The notes beneath the pieces were generated by a model. That model had not been told where the DNA came from, searched no databases, and was given only the letters and a program-made list of their open reading frames with translations. DNA of 38,965 nt, taken from Rhodocyclaceae bacterium UBA6160. GTDB taxonomy: Bacteria > Pseudomonadota > Gammaproteobacteria > Burkholderiales > Rhodocyclaceae. This document shows positions 1 through 7,509 of the stretch, piece by piece. The translations under genes and the position numbers were made by a program. The stretch lies in assembly GCA_002422995.1 (NCBI GenBank), contig DIUK01000028.1, positions 1-38,965 of the forward strand. The letters run 5' to 3'. Each line of letters begins with the position of its first letter. Position 1 is the first letter of the stretch.

Positions 1-111
1 TTGCTGGCGTCACGCGCTAATTCATCGGCGACTACGGGTGCCTTTATCAACACGGATGGTGGTATCGGCATGCGTGGTTTTATGACCACGGCAGGTGGCG
101 ACGATCTGTAA
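1..111 (+). CDS. Short-chain dehydrogenase/reductase, C-terminal fragment (5' end outside window)
   Basis: The first reading frame is open from base 1 to the TAA at 109-111 and gives 36 residues. They contain TTGAFINTDGGIGMRGF, which matches the usual C-terminal end of classical SDR enzymes (a TG-x(5)-DGG motif after the last helix). The family uses NAD(P)H to oxidise or reduce alcohols and ketones. In aromatic clusters such enzymes are often cis-dihydrodiol or benzyl-alcohol dehydrogenases. Only the tail is visible, so the substrate cannot be assigned. The flavin reductase gene follows 41 bp later on the same strand, so co-transcription is plausible. This is the only candidate SDR-type diol dehydrogenase in the window. 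Confidence 0.6.
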   Translation: MLASRANSSATTGAFINTDGGIGMRGFMTTAGGDDL

Positions 112-152
112 TTTATTAACGCTTTAATTTATCAAATAAAGAAATCACCGCT

Positions 153-662
153 ATGGCTATGGATCCAAAACAGTTTCGTAATGCGCTGGGCAGCTTTGCT
201 ACGGGCGTGACCATCATCACGACAAGAGAAGCGCAGGGTGGCTATATTGGCGTGACAGCCAACAGCTTTAATTCACTCTCGCTTGATCCGCCACTCGTGT
301 TGTGGAGTATCGGTAAAAAGGCGTTTAGTTTTTCTGCATTTACCGAGTCAAAACACTTCGCTGTGCATGTGTTGGCGGCTGACCAACAAGCATTGTCTGA
401 TCGTTTTGCGCGTCCATCAACTGAAAAGTTTGATGGTGTCGAGTTTGAACATGGGCTGGGTGAAGTGCCCTTGTTCCCGGGGTGCGCAGCGGTGTTTGAA
501 TGTTCGACAGAACGCTGTGTTGAGGGCGGCGACCATGTCATAATGATCGGGCGTGTAGAGCGTTTTAGCGTGAATGAGTTGGCTTTGCCGTTGATGTTTT
601 ATCGAGGGCGCTACGCCATACCGGAAGCCGGGGGGATTTTTTCACCACCTGCCAAGGTGTAA
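153..662 (+). CDS. Flavin reductase of a two-component monooxygenase (HpaC/HsaB-like)
   Basis: This 169-residue protein has the compact flavin reductase-like fold signature: FRNALGSFATGVTIIT near the N-terminus (residues 8-23), then GVTANSFNSLSLDPPLVLWSI (about 33-53), the flavin-binding segment, and a C-terminal GRV-x-RF and YRGRY. The length is normal for HpaC, HsaB and TftC proteins. These enzymes reduce free FMN or FAD with NAD(P)H and pass it to a separate monooxygenase. No oxygenase component lies next to it. A candidate partner is the group D flavin monooxygenase at 19747-20943, which is an inference. The start at 153 is the first ATG; a second ATG lies two codons on, and no strong Shine-Dalgarno sequence is visible. 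It lies upstream of the catechol dioxygenase gene, probably in one transcript. Confidence 0.85.
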   Translation: MAMDPKQFRNALGSFATGVTIITTREAQGGYIGVTANSFNSLSLDPPLVLWSIGKKAFSFSAFTESKHFAVHVLAADQQALSDRFARPSTEKFDGVEFEHGLGEVPLFPGCAAVFECSTERCVEGGDHVIMIGRVERFSVNELALPLMFYRGRYAIPEAGGIFSPPAKV

Positions 663-744
663 GCTTCGACTGCTCAGGCTTTGCGCAAAAGATTTTGTCG
701 AATTAGTTTTACCAATCAAATCATATAAAACGAAGGAGATTCTC

Positions 745-1695
745 ATGGGAGTTACCCGAATTGGTCACGTTGCTTTGCGCGTGATGGACATCGCTGCCTC
801 TGTTAACCACTATACGAAGGTGGTTGGCATGGATGTTACCCATCGTGACAGCGATGGCACCACGTATTTGAAATGCTGGGATGAATGGGACAAGTATTCT
901 GTCGTGCTCAAACCATCTGACCGTGCACAGCTTGACCACATTGCTTATAAAGTAGAAAACGATGCCGATCTGGACGTGCTGGGTAAGCGCGTGGCGGATG
1001 CAGGCGTTGCAGTGAGCAAACATGCCGCAGGCGAGCTCGCTTTTTGTGGCCGCTCGATCAGTTTTATGCTGCCTAGTGGACAGCGGATGTATCTTTTTGC
1101 ACAGAAAGATTTCCTGGGCAAAGATGTGGGCGTAATGAACCCTGATCCATGGCCAGATTCAAAGCATGGCATTGGCGCGCATTGGCTGGATCATTGCCTG
1201 ATTCTGGGCGAGTTGAATCCAGAAAAAGGCATTAACCATGTGGCTGATTGCCATGACTTCTTAAAAGGTGCGCTGGATTTTCGTCTGACCGAGCAAGCGA
1301 TGGTCGGGCCAGGTCACAAAGTCATGGCTGCCGCTTTCATGACGCGTACCGTCAAGCCGCATGACATTGCGATTGTTGGCGCACCGACTGATGGCTTTCA
1401 CCACCTGTCGTTCTTTCTTGACGGCTGGCATGACATTCTGCATGCGGGTGATATTTTGTCCAAAAATCGCGTGAAGATTGAGCTATTGCCCTCGCGCCAT
1501 GGCATTACGCGTGGCGAGACCATTTACTTTTTTGACCCGAACGGCATCCGTAACGAAACCTTCGCCGGCATGGGCTATGCAGCACACCCCGATATGCCGG
1601 TGATCACCTGGGTGGAAGAAGAAATGGCACGCGGAATTTTTTACACCGCGCGTGAGTGGGTAGATTCTTTCTCCAGCGTTTATACGCCGGTTTAA
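745..1695 (+). CDS. xylE: Catechol 2,3-dioxygenase (extradiol, Fe(II)-dependent)
   Basis: The enzyme cleaves catechol or alkylcatechols next to the two hydroxyls to 2-hydroxymuconic semialdehyde, the first step of the meta pathway in the cytoplasm. The 316 residues form two vicinal-oxygen-chelate modules, as in XylE/DmpB/NahH (about 307 residues). The probable Fe(II) ligands are His150 in WLDHCLI, His219 or His220 in GFHHLSFF, and Glu271 in NGIRNETF. His252 and Tyr261 fit the conserved second-shell residues. A good AAGGAG (733-738) lies 6 nt before the ATG. A strong terminator at 1784-1817 ends the transcript. The next meta-pathway genes (semialdehyde dehydrogenase, tautomerase, hydratase) are absent from the window; only a BphD-type hydrolase is found, at 25.2 kb. 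The family is clear, while the choice of symbol among xylE, dmpB and nahH is conventional. Confidence 0.9.
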   Translation: MGVTRIGHVALRVMDIAASVNHYTKVVGMDVTHRDSDGTTYLKCWDEWDKYSVVLKPSDRAQLDHIAYKVENDADLDVLGKRVADAGVAVSKHAAGELAFCGRSISFMLPSGQRMYLFAQKDFLGKDVGVMNPDPWPDSKHGIGAHWLDHCLILGELNPEKGINHVADCHDFLKGALDFRLTEQAMVGPGHKVMAAAFMTRTVKPHDIAIVGAPTDGFHHLSFFLDGWHDILHAGDILSKNRVKIELLPSRHGITRGETIYFFDPNGIRNETFAGMGYAAHPDMPVITWVEEEMARGIFYTAREWVDSFSSVYTPV

Positions 1696-1783
1696 GTTAA
1701 TGGTTAAGTGCATCGTTGCCGTATCACCAACGCCGACTTTTTGCGTCGTTGATCGATAGCAATGTTTTAATGCAGCGTAATAA

Positions 1784-1817
1784 AAAAAGCGGCAGCCTGT
1801 ACAGGTTGCCGCTTTTT
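1784..1817 (+). terminator. Rho-independent terminator after the catechol dioxygenase gene
   Basis: A near-perfect inverted repeat runs A5-GCGGCAGCC, TGTACA loop, GGTTGCCGC-T5, with one G-T wobble pair. The A-run and T-run on either side mean it could work in both directions, but only the plus-strand gene ends here. Confidence 0.9.
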
Positions 1818-1897
1818 ATTTGTACTATAGAACCTGCTTGAGGATTGGGTAGCAGCCTCTATTTGCTGATTAAATAAGGCGTATCAGAAATGGCGAA

Positions 1898-1926
1898 TTG
1901 ACCTAGACGGCGCTGAGTTGCATACT
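1898..1926 (+). promoter_or_regulatory. Candidate sigma-70 promoter of the upper catabolic operon
   Basis: TTGACC (1898-1903) is followed by a 17-bp spacer and CATACT (1921-1926). The -35 box matches 5 of 6 and the -10 box 4 of 6 consensus bases. It lies after the terminator and about 90 bp before the glcG/hbpS-like gene, so it could drive the long operon that starts at 2017. The call is by eye only. Confidence 0.45.
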
Positions 1927-1944
1927 TGTCTTATAAAAGACATG

Positions 1945-1966
1945 ACCAAACTGAGCATGGTTTGGT
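1945..1966. promoter_or_regulatory. Palindromic operator candidate downstream of the promoter
   Basis: ACCAAAC (1945-1951) and GTTTGGT (1960-1966) form a perfect 7-bp inverted repeat with an 8-nt spacer. It would fall at about +12 to +33 from the predicted start site, a common place for a repressor site. It has no T-run and is not terminator-like. Confidence 0.4.
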
Positions 1967-2016
1967 AACCGTGCGTAGCACTTAGATTTTAATAAAAAAT
2001 TATTCAGGGAGAGAAA

Positions 2017-2454
2017 ATGAGCAAGCCATGTTTTGTGAATCAACCCATCATCGATTGGGCAGCCGCTAATGACGCGGTAAAGGCAGCGATTGAAAAGGCA
2101 GTTGCCATGGGGTTGCGTGTGAATGCGGCAGTTGTGGATCGTGGCGGCTTGCTGGTGGCTTTTTTGCGTATGCCAGGGGCACCATTGCATTCAATAGATA
2201 TTGCCATTGATAAAGCCTACACCGCTGCAGGTTTTGGTATGCCAACAGGCATGTGGCATGAGGCACTTAAAGCACATTCCGAAGCGGTGCAACAGGGCGT
2301 GCCGCTACGCCCGCGTTTTACCGCTTTTGGTGGTGGCTTGCCGATTATTGTGGATGGCCAAATAATCGGTGGTATCGGCGTGTCTGGCGCGCTGGAAGAT
2401 GAAGATACAGAATGCGCTCAGGCGGGTCTTAAGGCATTAGGCCTGGCGGATTGA
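2017..2454 (+). CDS. GlcG/HbpS-family (DUF336) protein
   Basis: This 145-residue protein is a full-length member of the GlcG/HbpS family: an Ala-rich N-terminal helix, the core VNAAVVDRGGLLVAFLRMPGA (about 36-56), the IDKAYTAAGF segment, and the glycine-rich end GGGLPIIVDGQIIGGIGVSG (about 109-128). Some family members bind haem or cobalamin. Others are found in glycolate, propanediol and aromatic catabolic operons with no defined role. It is the first gene after the predicted promoter and lies 34 bp before the ring-hydroxylating dioxygenase genes, so a helper role for that oxygenase, or a sensor role, is possible but unproven. A purine-rich AGGGAGAG precedes the ATG. Confidence 0.8.
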   Translation: MSKPCFVNQPIIDWAAANDAVKAAIEKAVAMGLRVNAAVVDRGGLLVAFLRMPGAPLHSIDIAIDKAYTAAGFGMPTGMWHEALKAHSEAVQQGVPLRPRFTAFGGGLPIIVDGQIIGGIGVSGALEDEDTECAQAGLKALGLAD

Positions 2455-2488
2455 TTGTTTCCGATAAATTTTCCCAAAGAGGCGGCGA

Positions 2489-3838
2489 ATGGTTGATGTC
2501 AGTAAGCTGATAAATACGAAAGACGGGATTCAAAGTCGGCGAATTTTTCATGATCAAGCTATTTATGATCTGGAAATGGAGCGCATTTTTGCGCGCTGCT
2601 GGTTGTTTCTGACGCACGAGAGCTTGATACCCAATACGGGGGACTTCATCACAACCAAGATGGGTCAGGATAATGTCATTGTCGTGCGCCAGCAGAATGG
2701 CAAGGTGCGCGCTTTTGTCAATTCATGCTCGCATCGCGGTGCCCGGGTTTGTGCGGCTGAAGCGGGGAATACGCGTAGTTTTGTATGTAGTTACCACGGC
2801 TGGGCATATGGCATTGATGGCTCGCTGCAAGGCGTCCCCCTGGAAAAAGAGGTTTATAACAATCAACTCGATAAATTCACGCATGGCCTTGTAGAGGTTG
2901 CGTTAGTGGATAGTTTTTGCGGTTTTATCTATGGCTGCTTTGATCCGCAGGCACCTTCGCTACGCGAATATCTCGGTGAAGCTGCCTGGTATCTTGAAGC
3001 CTGGATGGACGCACCGGGAGGCACTGAATTGATTGGCCCGCCTAGCCGCTCGATGCTGTATTGCAACTGGAAAACGCCGGGCGAAAACTTTATTGGTGAT
3101 ATGTATCACGTGGGCTGGACACATGCCTCATCAACACAGGTGCTGTTTTCCCAATCGCCGCTGATGGCGTTGCAAGGCAATGCGTCGCTGCCCGCGCCGG
3201 CAGAAGTCATGGGGATGCATTTTACGAGCCGAGGCGGGCATGGTGCGGCGATTACTTATGGTGGTCGCGGTGGTATTTATGCTACCGCGCGTGAAAACGA
3301 GATGTTGCTGGCGTGGCTTGCTGCACAGACGCCCAAAGTGGCAGAGCGGCTAGGCGAGGTGCGTGCCAAGTTTTACAACTCTGCCTGGGATGGCACGATT
3401 TTCCCCAACAATTCATTTCTTGTCGGCCCCAATACCTTCAAGGTTTGGTTGCCACGCGGCCCGGGCGCGATTGAAGCCTTGACGTGGACATGGGTCGAAA
3501 AAGATATGCCCAAAGAGTTGAAGCGGATTATCGCCAGAAACATGAACCAGACATTCGGCACGGCGGGCATGCTCGAATCCGAAGACACCGACAATATGGA
3601 GTCGATGACTCAGTCTAATGATGGCCTGGTGACGCGCCGTGGAACACTCAATGCTCAAATGGGCCTGGGTCGTGAACGGGAAGATGTGGTGATGCCCGGT
3701 GTCGTGAGTGATGCGATGATCAATGAGCTATCTCACCGCGGGTTCTATCGTTATTACCAGGAAATGCTGGTGGCTGAAAGTTGGGATGAGCTGCGTGCTA
3801 ATTCATCAAAGTGGAAAAAAGCCCATCTTGAGCGTTAG
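2489..3838 (+). CDS. Ring-hydroxylating dioxygenase, large (alpha) subunit, naphthalene/PAH type
   Basis: This is the catalytic subunit of a Rieske non-haem iron oxygenase that adds O2 to an aromatic ring to form a cis-dihydrodiol. The 449 residues match the NahAc/PhnAc length. The Rieske [2Fe-2S] ligands are Cys80-x-His82 and Cys100-x2-His103. The mononuclear iron site is Asp204, His207 and His212 in GDMYHVGWTH, with the third ligand probably Asp366 in LESEDTDNME. Motif spacing is one residue off NahAc through the first two-thirds, so this is the naphthalene branch rather than the benzoate or biphenyl branch. A beta subunit follows directly. No Rieske ferredoxin, which this class normally needs, is encoded nearby. 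The substrate (naphthalene, phenanthrene or an alkylbenzene) cannot be told from sequence alone. Confidence 0.9.
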   Translation: MVDVSKLINTKDGIQSRRIFHDQAIYDLEMERIFARCWLFLTHESLIPNTGDFITTKMGQDNVIVVRQQNGKVRAFVNSCSHRGARVCAAEAGNTRSFVCSYHGWAYGIDGSLQGVPLEKEVYNNQLDKFTHGLVEVALVDSFCGFIYGCFDPQAPSLREYLGEAAWYLEAWMDAPGGTELIGPPSRSMLYCNWKTPGENFIGDMYHVGWTHASSTQVLFSQSPLMALQGNASLPAPAEVMGMHFTSRGGHGAAITYGGRGGIYATARENEMLLAWLAAQTPKVAERLGEVRAKFYNSAWDGTIFPNNSFLVGPNTFKVWLPRGPGAIEALTWTWVEKDMPKELKRIIARNMNQTFGTAGMLESEDTDNMESMTQSNDGLVTRRGTLNAQMGLGREREDVVMPGVVSDAMINELSHRGFYRYYQEMLVAESWDELRANSSKWKKAHLER

Positions 3839-3865
3839 TTGGGTTCTGTAATTCAAGCCGAAAAA

Positions 3866-3871
3866 AAGGAG
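3866..3871 (+). promoter_or_regulatory. Shine-Dalgarno that sets a TTG start for the beta subunit
   Basis: AAGGAG lies exactly 6 nt before the TTG at 3878. The reading frame is open further upstream, back to the stop codon of the alpha gene, but no ribosome-binding site precedes any earlier start codon. Confidence 0.75.
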
Positions 3872-3877
3872 TGGATT

Positions 3878-4411
3878 TTGACAAAGCATAATAATGAGCG
3901 AGAAGTCACTCGTGAAGTACGGGATGAGATTGAACGGTTTTTGTTTCGCGAAGCGCGGCTGATTGATTCTGAACAAGAGCGTGAGTGGCTGGAAACGATG
4001 GTTGATGCCGAGATTACATATCAGGTCTTTAGCCGTCAGTTGCGTTACCGCAAAGACACGCGAGGCAGTGGCGACAAGGAAGTGTATTTCTTTGACGATA
4101 ACTATGCCGATCTTGCACACCGAGTTGAATTGTGCGAGAATGGTATGCAGTGGGTTGCCGACCCACCCAATCGGCTGCGACGCATTGTCGGCAACATTGA
4201 AGGGTTTGAAGGTGAGCGGGCAGGCGAATATCGGGTCTATTCAAACTGCATGGTCACGCGTAATCGGATGGTCTATGAGCAGATGAGCTATGCCTATGGC
4301 CGAGAAGATATCCTGCGGCGTGGTGTGGATGGACGATTAAAGCTATTGCAGCGTGTGGTCGATTTTGAAGAGCGGTTTGTTCGCGGAAAAAATTTGTTGT
4401 TTATCCTGTAA
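3878..4411 (+). CDS. Ring-hydroxylating dioxygenase, small (beta) subunit
   Basis: The structural beta subunit pairs with the alpha subunit encoded just upstream, normally as an alpha3-beta3 hexamer. The 177 residues (from the TTG at 3878) have the expected SnoaL-like fold signatures: EIERFLFREARLIDSEQEREWLE, then DAEITYQVFSRQLRYRK, and YRVYSNCMVTRNRM, and they end in GKNLLFIL, close to NahAd-type ends. The start is set by the AAGGAG at 3866-3871; a longer reading from 3839 would abut the alpha stop and has no ribosome-binding site. Translation from a rare TTG may lower beta relative to alpha. Its co-occurrence with the NahAc-like gene is normal for the class. Confidence 0.88.
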   Translation: MTKHNNEREVTREVRDEIERFLFREARLIDSEQEREWLETMVDAEITYQVFSRQLRYRKDTRGSGDKEVYFFDDNYADLAHRVELCENGMQWVADPPNRLRRIVGNIEGFEGERAGEYRVYSNCMVTRNRMVYEQMSYAYGREDILRRGVDGRLKLLQRVVDFEERFVRGKNLLFIL

Positions 4412-4435
4412 AAACCAAGAAAAAAGGAGAAGAAG

Positions 4436-5497
4436 GTGGATTATCTGAAATATTTGCTGCCATCGGCTGTGCTGACCCTAACCGGAATCGGTGTGCTGGC
4501 CGGCGGGGTGTGGGTATGGATGGGGCTTATCTTGTTTGCGGTGATGGCTATTCCCGACATATTGATGGACTTTGATTTTTCTGTGCGTCGAATGTCAACG
4601 CCTGGTGCGCTTTTTATGCTTTTTTTCCAGATCGTGCCGATTGCCTTTCTTTGGGTAGCCTACTGGATTTTCGTGAGCCGGCATCCGGGTGTGGTCGAAA
4701 TCATTGGCGCGATAACGTCAATGGCTATCATTACGGCAGCCGTTGGTTTGCCTATTGGCCATGAAATGTTTCATCGGTCAGAGCCGGTTTCGCGTTTTCT
4801 CGGCGGGGTACTTTCCAACCTGTTCCTGACCAGCTACATCGAGCTGGAGCATAACAAGAATCACCATGTCGAAACCTCATCGGCGCTGGATGTCGATACC
4901 CCGCGGCGGGGGGAGGCGGTTTATCCGTTTATCTTGCGCCTGTTTATTTTCATTCATACCAACAGCTTTGCGCAGGAACGTCGGCGGATGGCGGGATATG
5001 GCAAGTCGGTCTGGTTTTCGCCCAGCTCCCGGGTGTTCTGGCAATGGGTCGGTGCGGTATCGCTATTGGGTGTGTTTTATTTCGCTGATGGCTGGCGCGG
5101 TGTGTTGATCGCTGCCTTGACAGCCTTGCTGGGTAGTGCCATTGTGACGATCTTCAGTTATGTGCAACATTACGGGCTGCAACGCGTGCCCGGTACGCCG
5201 ATTGAAAAGCGCCATGCGTTGAACCACACACGGCCTGTTTCTCGGGTGCTCACGTTTGAAATTGTCACCCATTCGCAACACCATATTGATCCAACCACGC
5301 CTTACTGGAAATTGCCCGCCTTTAAAGATGCACCGTTGGTGGGTAGTGCGATAGGATATTTTTTCCTTTCGCTAGTCCCCCCGCTGTGGCACCGTGTCAT
5401 GCGGCGCCATCTCGCCCGGTGGGATAGTGAATTTGCCAGTCCGGCAGAAAAAGAACTGGCGAAGAAAGCCAATATCGACGCAGGTTGGGCGGCGTAA
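4436..5497 (+). CDS. Membrane-bound di-iron hydroxylase, XylM/AlkB family (first copy)
   Basis: The enzyme is an integral membrane non-haem di-iron monooxygenase that hydroxylates methyl groups of toluenes, xylenes or alkanes. The 353 residues carry the three histidine boxes: His109-x3-His113 (HEMFH), His139-x3-His143-His144 (HNKNHH) and His279-x2-His282-His283 (HSQHH), plus the YVQHYGLQR motif near 243-250. Hydrophobic segments lie at about 8-45, 58-80, 85-107 and 200-242. DTPRRGEAVY and the C-terminal FASPAEKEL are XylM-like. The GTG start has AGGAG 6 nt upstream. It lies 24 bp after the dioxygenase beta gene, in one operon. A second, more typical XylM is encoded at 21180. It needs an electron donor, and the XylA-type reductase at 8629 is the only candidate here. 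The substrate is uncertain; p-cymene- or alkane-type activity is possible. Confidence 0.85.
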   Translation: MDYLKYLLPSAVLTLTGIGVLAGGVWVWMGLILFAVMAIPDILMDFDFSVRRMSTPGALFMLFFQIVPIAFLWVAYWIFVSRHPGVVEIIGAITSMAIITAAVGLPIGHEMFHRSEPVSRFLGGVLSNLFLTSYIELEHNKNHHVETSSALDVDTPRRGEAVYPFILRLFIFIHTNSFAQERRRMAGYGKSVWFSPSSRVFWQWVGAVSLLGVFYFADGWRGVLIAALTALLGSAIVTIFSYVQHYGLQRVPGTPIEKRHALNHTRPVSRVLTFEIVTHSQHHIDPTTPYWKLPAFKDAPLVGSAIGYFFLSLVPPLWHRVMRRHLARWDSEFASPAEKELAKKANIDAGWAA

Positions 5498-5583
5498 AAA
5501 GTCGGTGCTGGGGAGACGGTAACCAAGCTCATTGCAAGTGTCCCTAACCATTCTCCAACTAAACCCCTGAGAGGAGACACACC

Positions 5584-6975
5584 ATGAACGCCCCTTTATC
5601 TGCCGACGCACTCAAGCAAGACAAACTGCGTCAGTTACTCAGTGATCTGGAAAACCGGGTTGTTGTCAATGGCCCGGGTGATATCGCGCTTGGCGCACGT
5701 AACATCTACACGGACCCGGCGCTGTTCGAGCTGGAGCTGGAACACATGATCGAAGGCGGCTGGGTCTATGCGGCGCATGAAAGCCAGCTCCCCAACCCCA
5801 ACGACTACTTCACCATCAACGTGGGTCGGCAACCCGTCGTCCTGACCCGCGACGCAGACGGCAAGATTCACGGCTTTCTCAATGTGTGCGCCCACCGTGG
5901 CGCCAAACTCGTCCGCCACACCAAAGGCAACCAGAAAGTGCACCTGTGCATGTTTCATGGCTGGTGCTACAACTCGAAAGGCGAACTCATCAACGTCACC
6001 GACGAAGCCGACGGTGGCTACCCCGCTGGCTTCGATCGCAAACACCTGGGCCTGACCCCGGTCGCCCAACTGGAAAGCTACCGCGGCTTTATCTGGGTCA
6101 GTCTCAACCCTGACGTGCCGCCGTTAAAGGAATACCTCAACGGCTCGACCACGTTTATTGACCTGCTGGTCGATCAATCGCCGACGGGCGAACTTGAAGT
6201 GCTGCCCGGCGAGACGACCTACGTCTACCATGGCAACTGGAAATTGCAGGCCGAGAATGGCCTGGATGGCTATCACGTCAAAGCGACTCACGGCAATTAT
6301 CTGATGACGGTGGGACGGCGCGCCAAGGGCCAGTCTTCAACGGAAACCAAGACCTACGATATCTCGAAACTGGATAAAGGGGCGAGTGGCTTTTACGCTT
6401 TTGATCAAGGACATGCGGTGCTGTACGCGGTCTATCCGAACTATCAGGATCGGCCAAACTTCGAGTTTCGCGACAGCTACTTTGAGAAACATGGAGCAGC
6501 CCGTGCGGTATGGATGACCGAGCGGTTACGCAACCTCATGCTTATGCCCAATGTTTTCATCATGGACCAAATGAGTACGCAGATACGTGTCTTCCGCCCG
6601 TTGTCGGTAGATCGCACAGAAGTCATTACTTACTGCGTTGCCTCGAAGGGGGAGAGTGCAAAAGCCCGCGAAAGCCGACTGCGGCAGTATGAAGATTTTT
6701 TCAATGCCAGTGGCATGGCCACGCCCGACGATCTGGCAGAGTTCCGCAATTGCCAGATTGGCTTTCAAGCCAAGGCGGTGCCTTTCAGTGATATTTCGCG
6801 GGGCCAGGTACGCTGGGAGCGGGGTGTCAACGCTTTGGGCCAGGAAATTGGTATTCAGGCGCGTATGAGTAGCACCAATGTCTCAGACGAAGGTATCTAT
6901 GTCAGCATTCTCGAAGAATGGTCGCGGCGTATGCAGGAAATCATACAAAAAGAACTGCAAAGGAGTGGGAAATGA
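5584..6975 (+). CDS. xylX: Benzoate/toluate 1,2-dioxygenase-type alpha subunit
   Basis: The large subunit of a two-component ring-hydroxylating dioxygenase that converts benzoate-type acids to cis-1,2-diol carboxylates. The 463 residues align along their whole length with the BenA/XylX branch. Rieske ligands are Cys102-x-His104 and Cys122-x2-His125. The iron site is Asp228, His231 and His236 in GLDGYHVKATH. The C-terminal RLRQYEDFFNASGMATPDD is nearly diagnostic for BenA/XylX. After the histidine site it reads GNY where BenA has WNY, so the substrate may differ from plain benzoate. GAGAGGAG precedes the ATG. An unusual feature is that the first 700 bp or so prefer C-ending codons far more than the rest of the gene or its neighbours, suggesting a mosaic. 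The beta gene overlaps its stop codon. Confidence 0.88.
   Translation: MNAPLSADALKQDKLRQLLSDLENRVVVNGPGDIALGARNIYTDPALFELELEHMIEGGWVYAAHESQLPNPNDYFTINVGRQPVVLTRDADGKIHGFLNVCAHRGAKLVRHTKGNQKVHLCMFHGWCYNSKGELINVTDEADGGYPAGFDRKHLGLTPVAQLESYRGFIWVSLNPDVPPLKEYLNGSTTFIDLLVDQSPTGELEVLPGETTYVYHGNWKLQAENGLDGYHVKATHGNYLMTVGRRAKGQSSTETKTYDISKLDKGASGFYAFDQGHAVLYAVYPNYQDRPNFEFRDSYFEKHGAARAVWMTERLRNLMLMPNVFIMDQMSTQIRVFRPLSVDRTEVITYCVASKGESAKARESRLRQYEDFFNASGMATPDDLAEFRNCQIGFQAKAVPFSDISRGQVRWERGVNALGQEIGIQARMSSTNVSDEGIYVSILEEWSRRMQEIIQKELQRSGK
6960..6965 (+). promoter_or_regulatory. Shine-Dalgarno inside xylX that sets the xylY start
   Basis: AAGGAG lies 6 nt before the ATG at 6972, which overlaps the xylX stop codon as ATGA. 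This supports the start at 6972 over an in-frame GTG-type start at 6918 and implies translational coupling. Confidence 0.8.
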
Positions 6976-7496
6976 ATGCTGTTGTTAATGAACATCCGCA
7001 TCACACGGTAACCATGGCGGCTTGGCATTCAGTGGTGCGTTTTCTGGGGCAAGAAGCCAAACTGCTGGATGATAAAGATTGGGATGCGTGGCTGGCTTTG
7101 TATTCCCCTGATGTCGCCTACTGGGTTCCTGCATGGGATAGTGATGGCACACTGGTTACCGATCCAGCGAAACATGTTTCGTTGATCTACTACAAAAACC
7201 GTGGTGGTTTGGAGGATCGTGTTTTTCGCATTCGCACGGAGCGTTCTGCTTCCAGCACGCCGCTGGCACGGACCAGCCACCAGTGTCAGCTGATCGATCT
7301 CAGCGAGCCAGGCGATGTTGTGTTGGCACGTACCAACTGGGTAGTGCATACCGTCACCGAGCATGCAGTACGTAGCTATTTCGGTACGGCGCATTACACC
7401 CTCAAGCCGCATAACGACAGCTGGCTGATCCATGCCAAGAAAACCATTGTCCTCAACGACCGCATCGATCAGGTTCTCGATGTGTTTCACATCTAA
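6972..7496 (+). CDS. xylY: Benzoate/toluate 1,2-dioxygenase-type beta subunit
   Basis: This is the small subunit that pairs with the XylX-type protein. The 174 residues include FLGQEAKLLDDKDWDAWLALYSPDVAYWVPAWD near the N-terminus and LARTSHQCQLIDL in the middle, both typical of the BenB/XylY SnoaL-like fold. The C-terminal KTIVLNDRIDQVLDVFHI matches the usual BenB ending. The start is the ATG in the ATGA overlap with the alpha gene, so the two subunits should be made in step. In the xyl and ben operons the next gene is the reductase. Here a PdxA-family gene is inserted between them. Confidence 0.88.
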   Translation: MNAVVNEHPHHTVTMAAWHSVVRFLGQEAKLLDDKDWDAWLALYSPDVAYWVPAWDSDGTLVTDPAKHVSLIYYKNRGGLEDRVFRIRTERSASSTPLARTSHQCQLIDLSEPGDVVLARTNWVVHTVTEHAVRSYFGTAHYTLKPHNDSWLIHAKKTIVLNDRIDQVLDVFHI

Positions 7497-7509
7497 TTGG
7501 CGGTATTGA

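Noticed and set aside
5635..6069. 144-codon antisense frame opposite xylX
   Set aside because: Shadow frame caused by C-rich codons on the sense strand.
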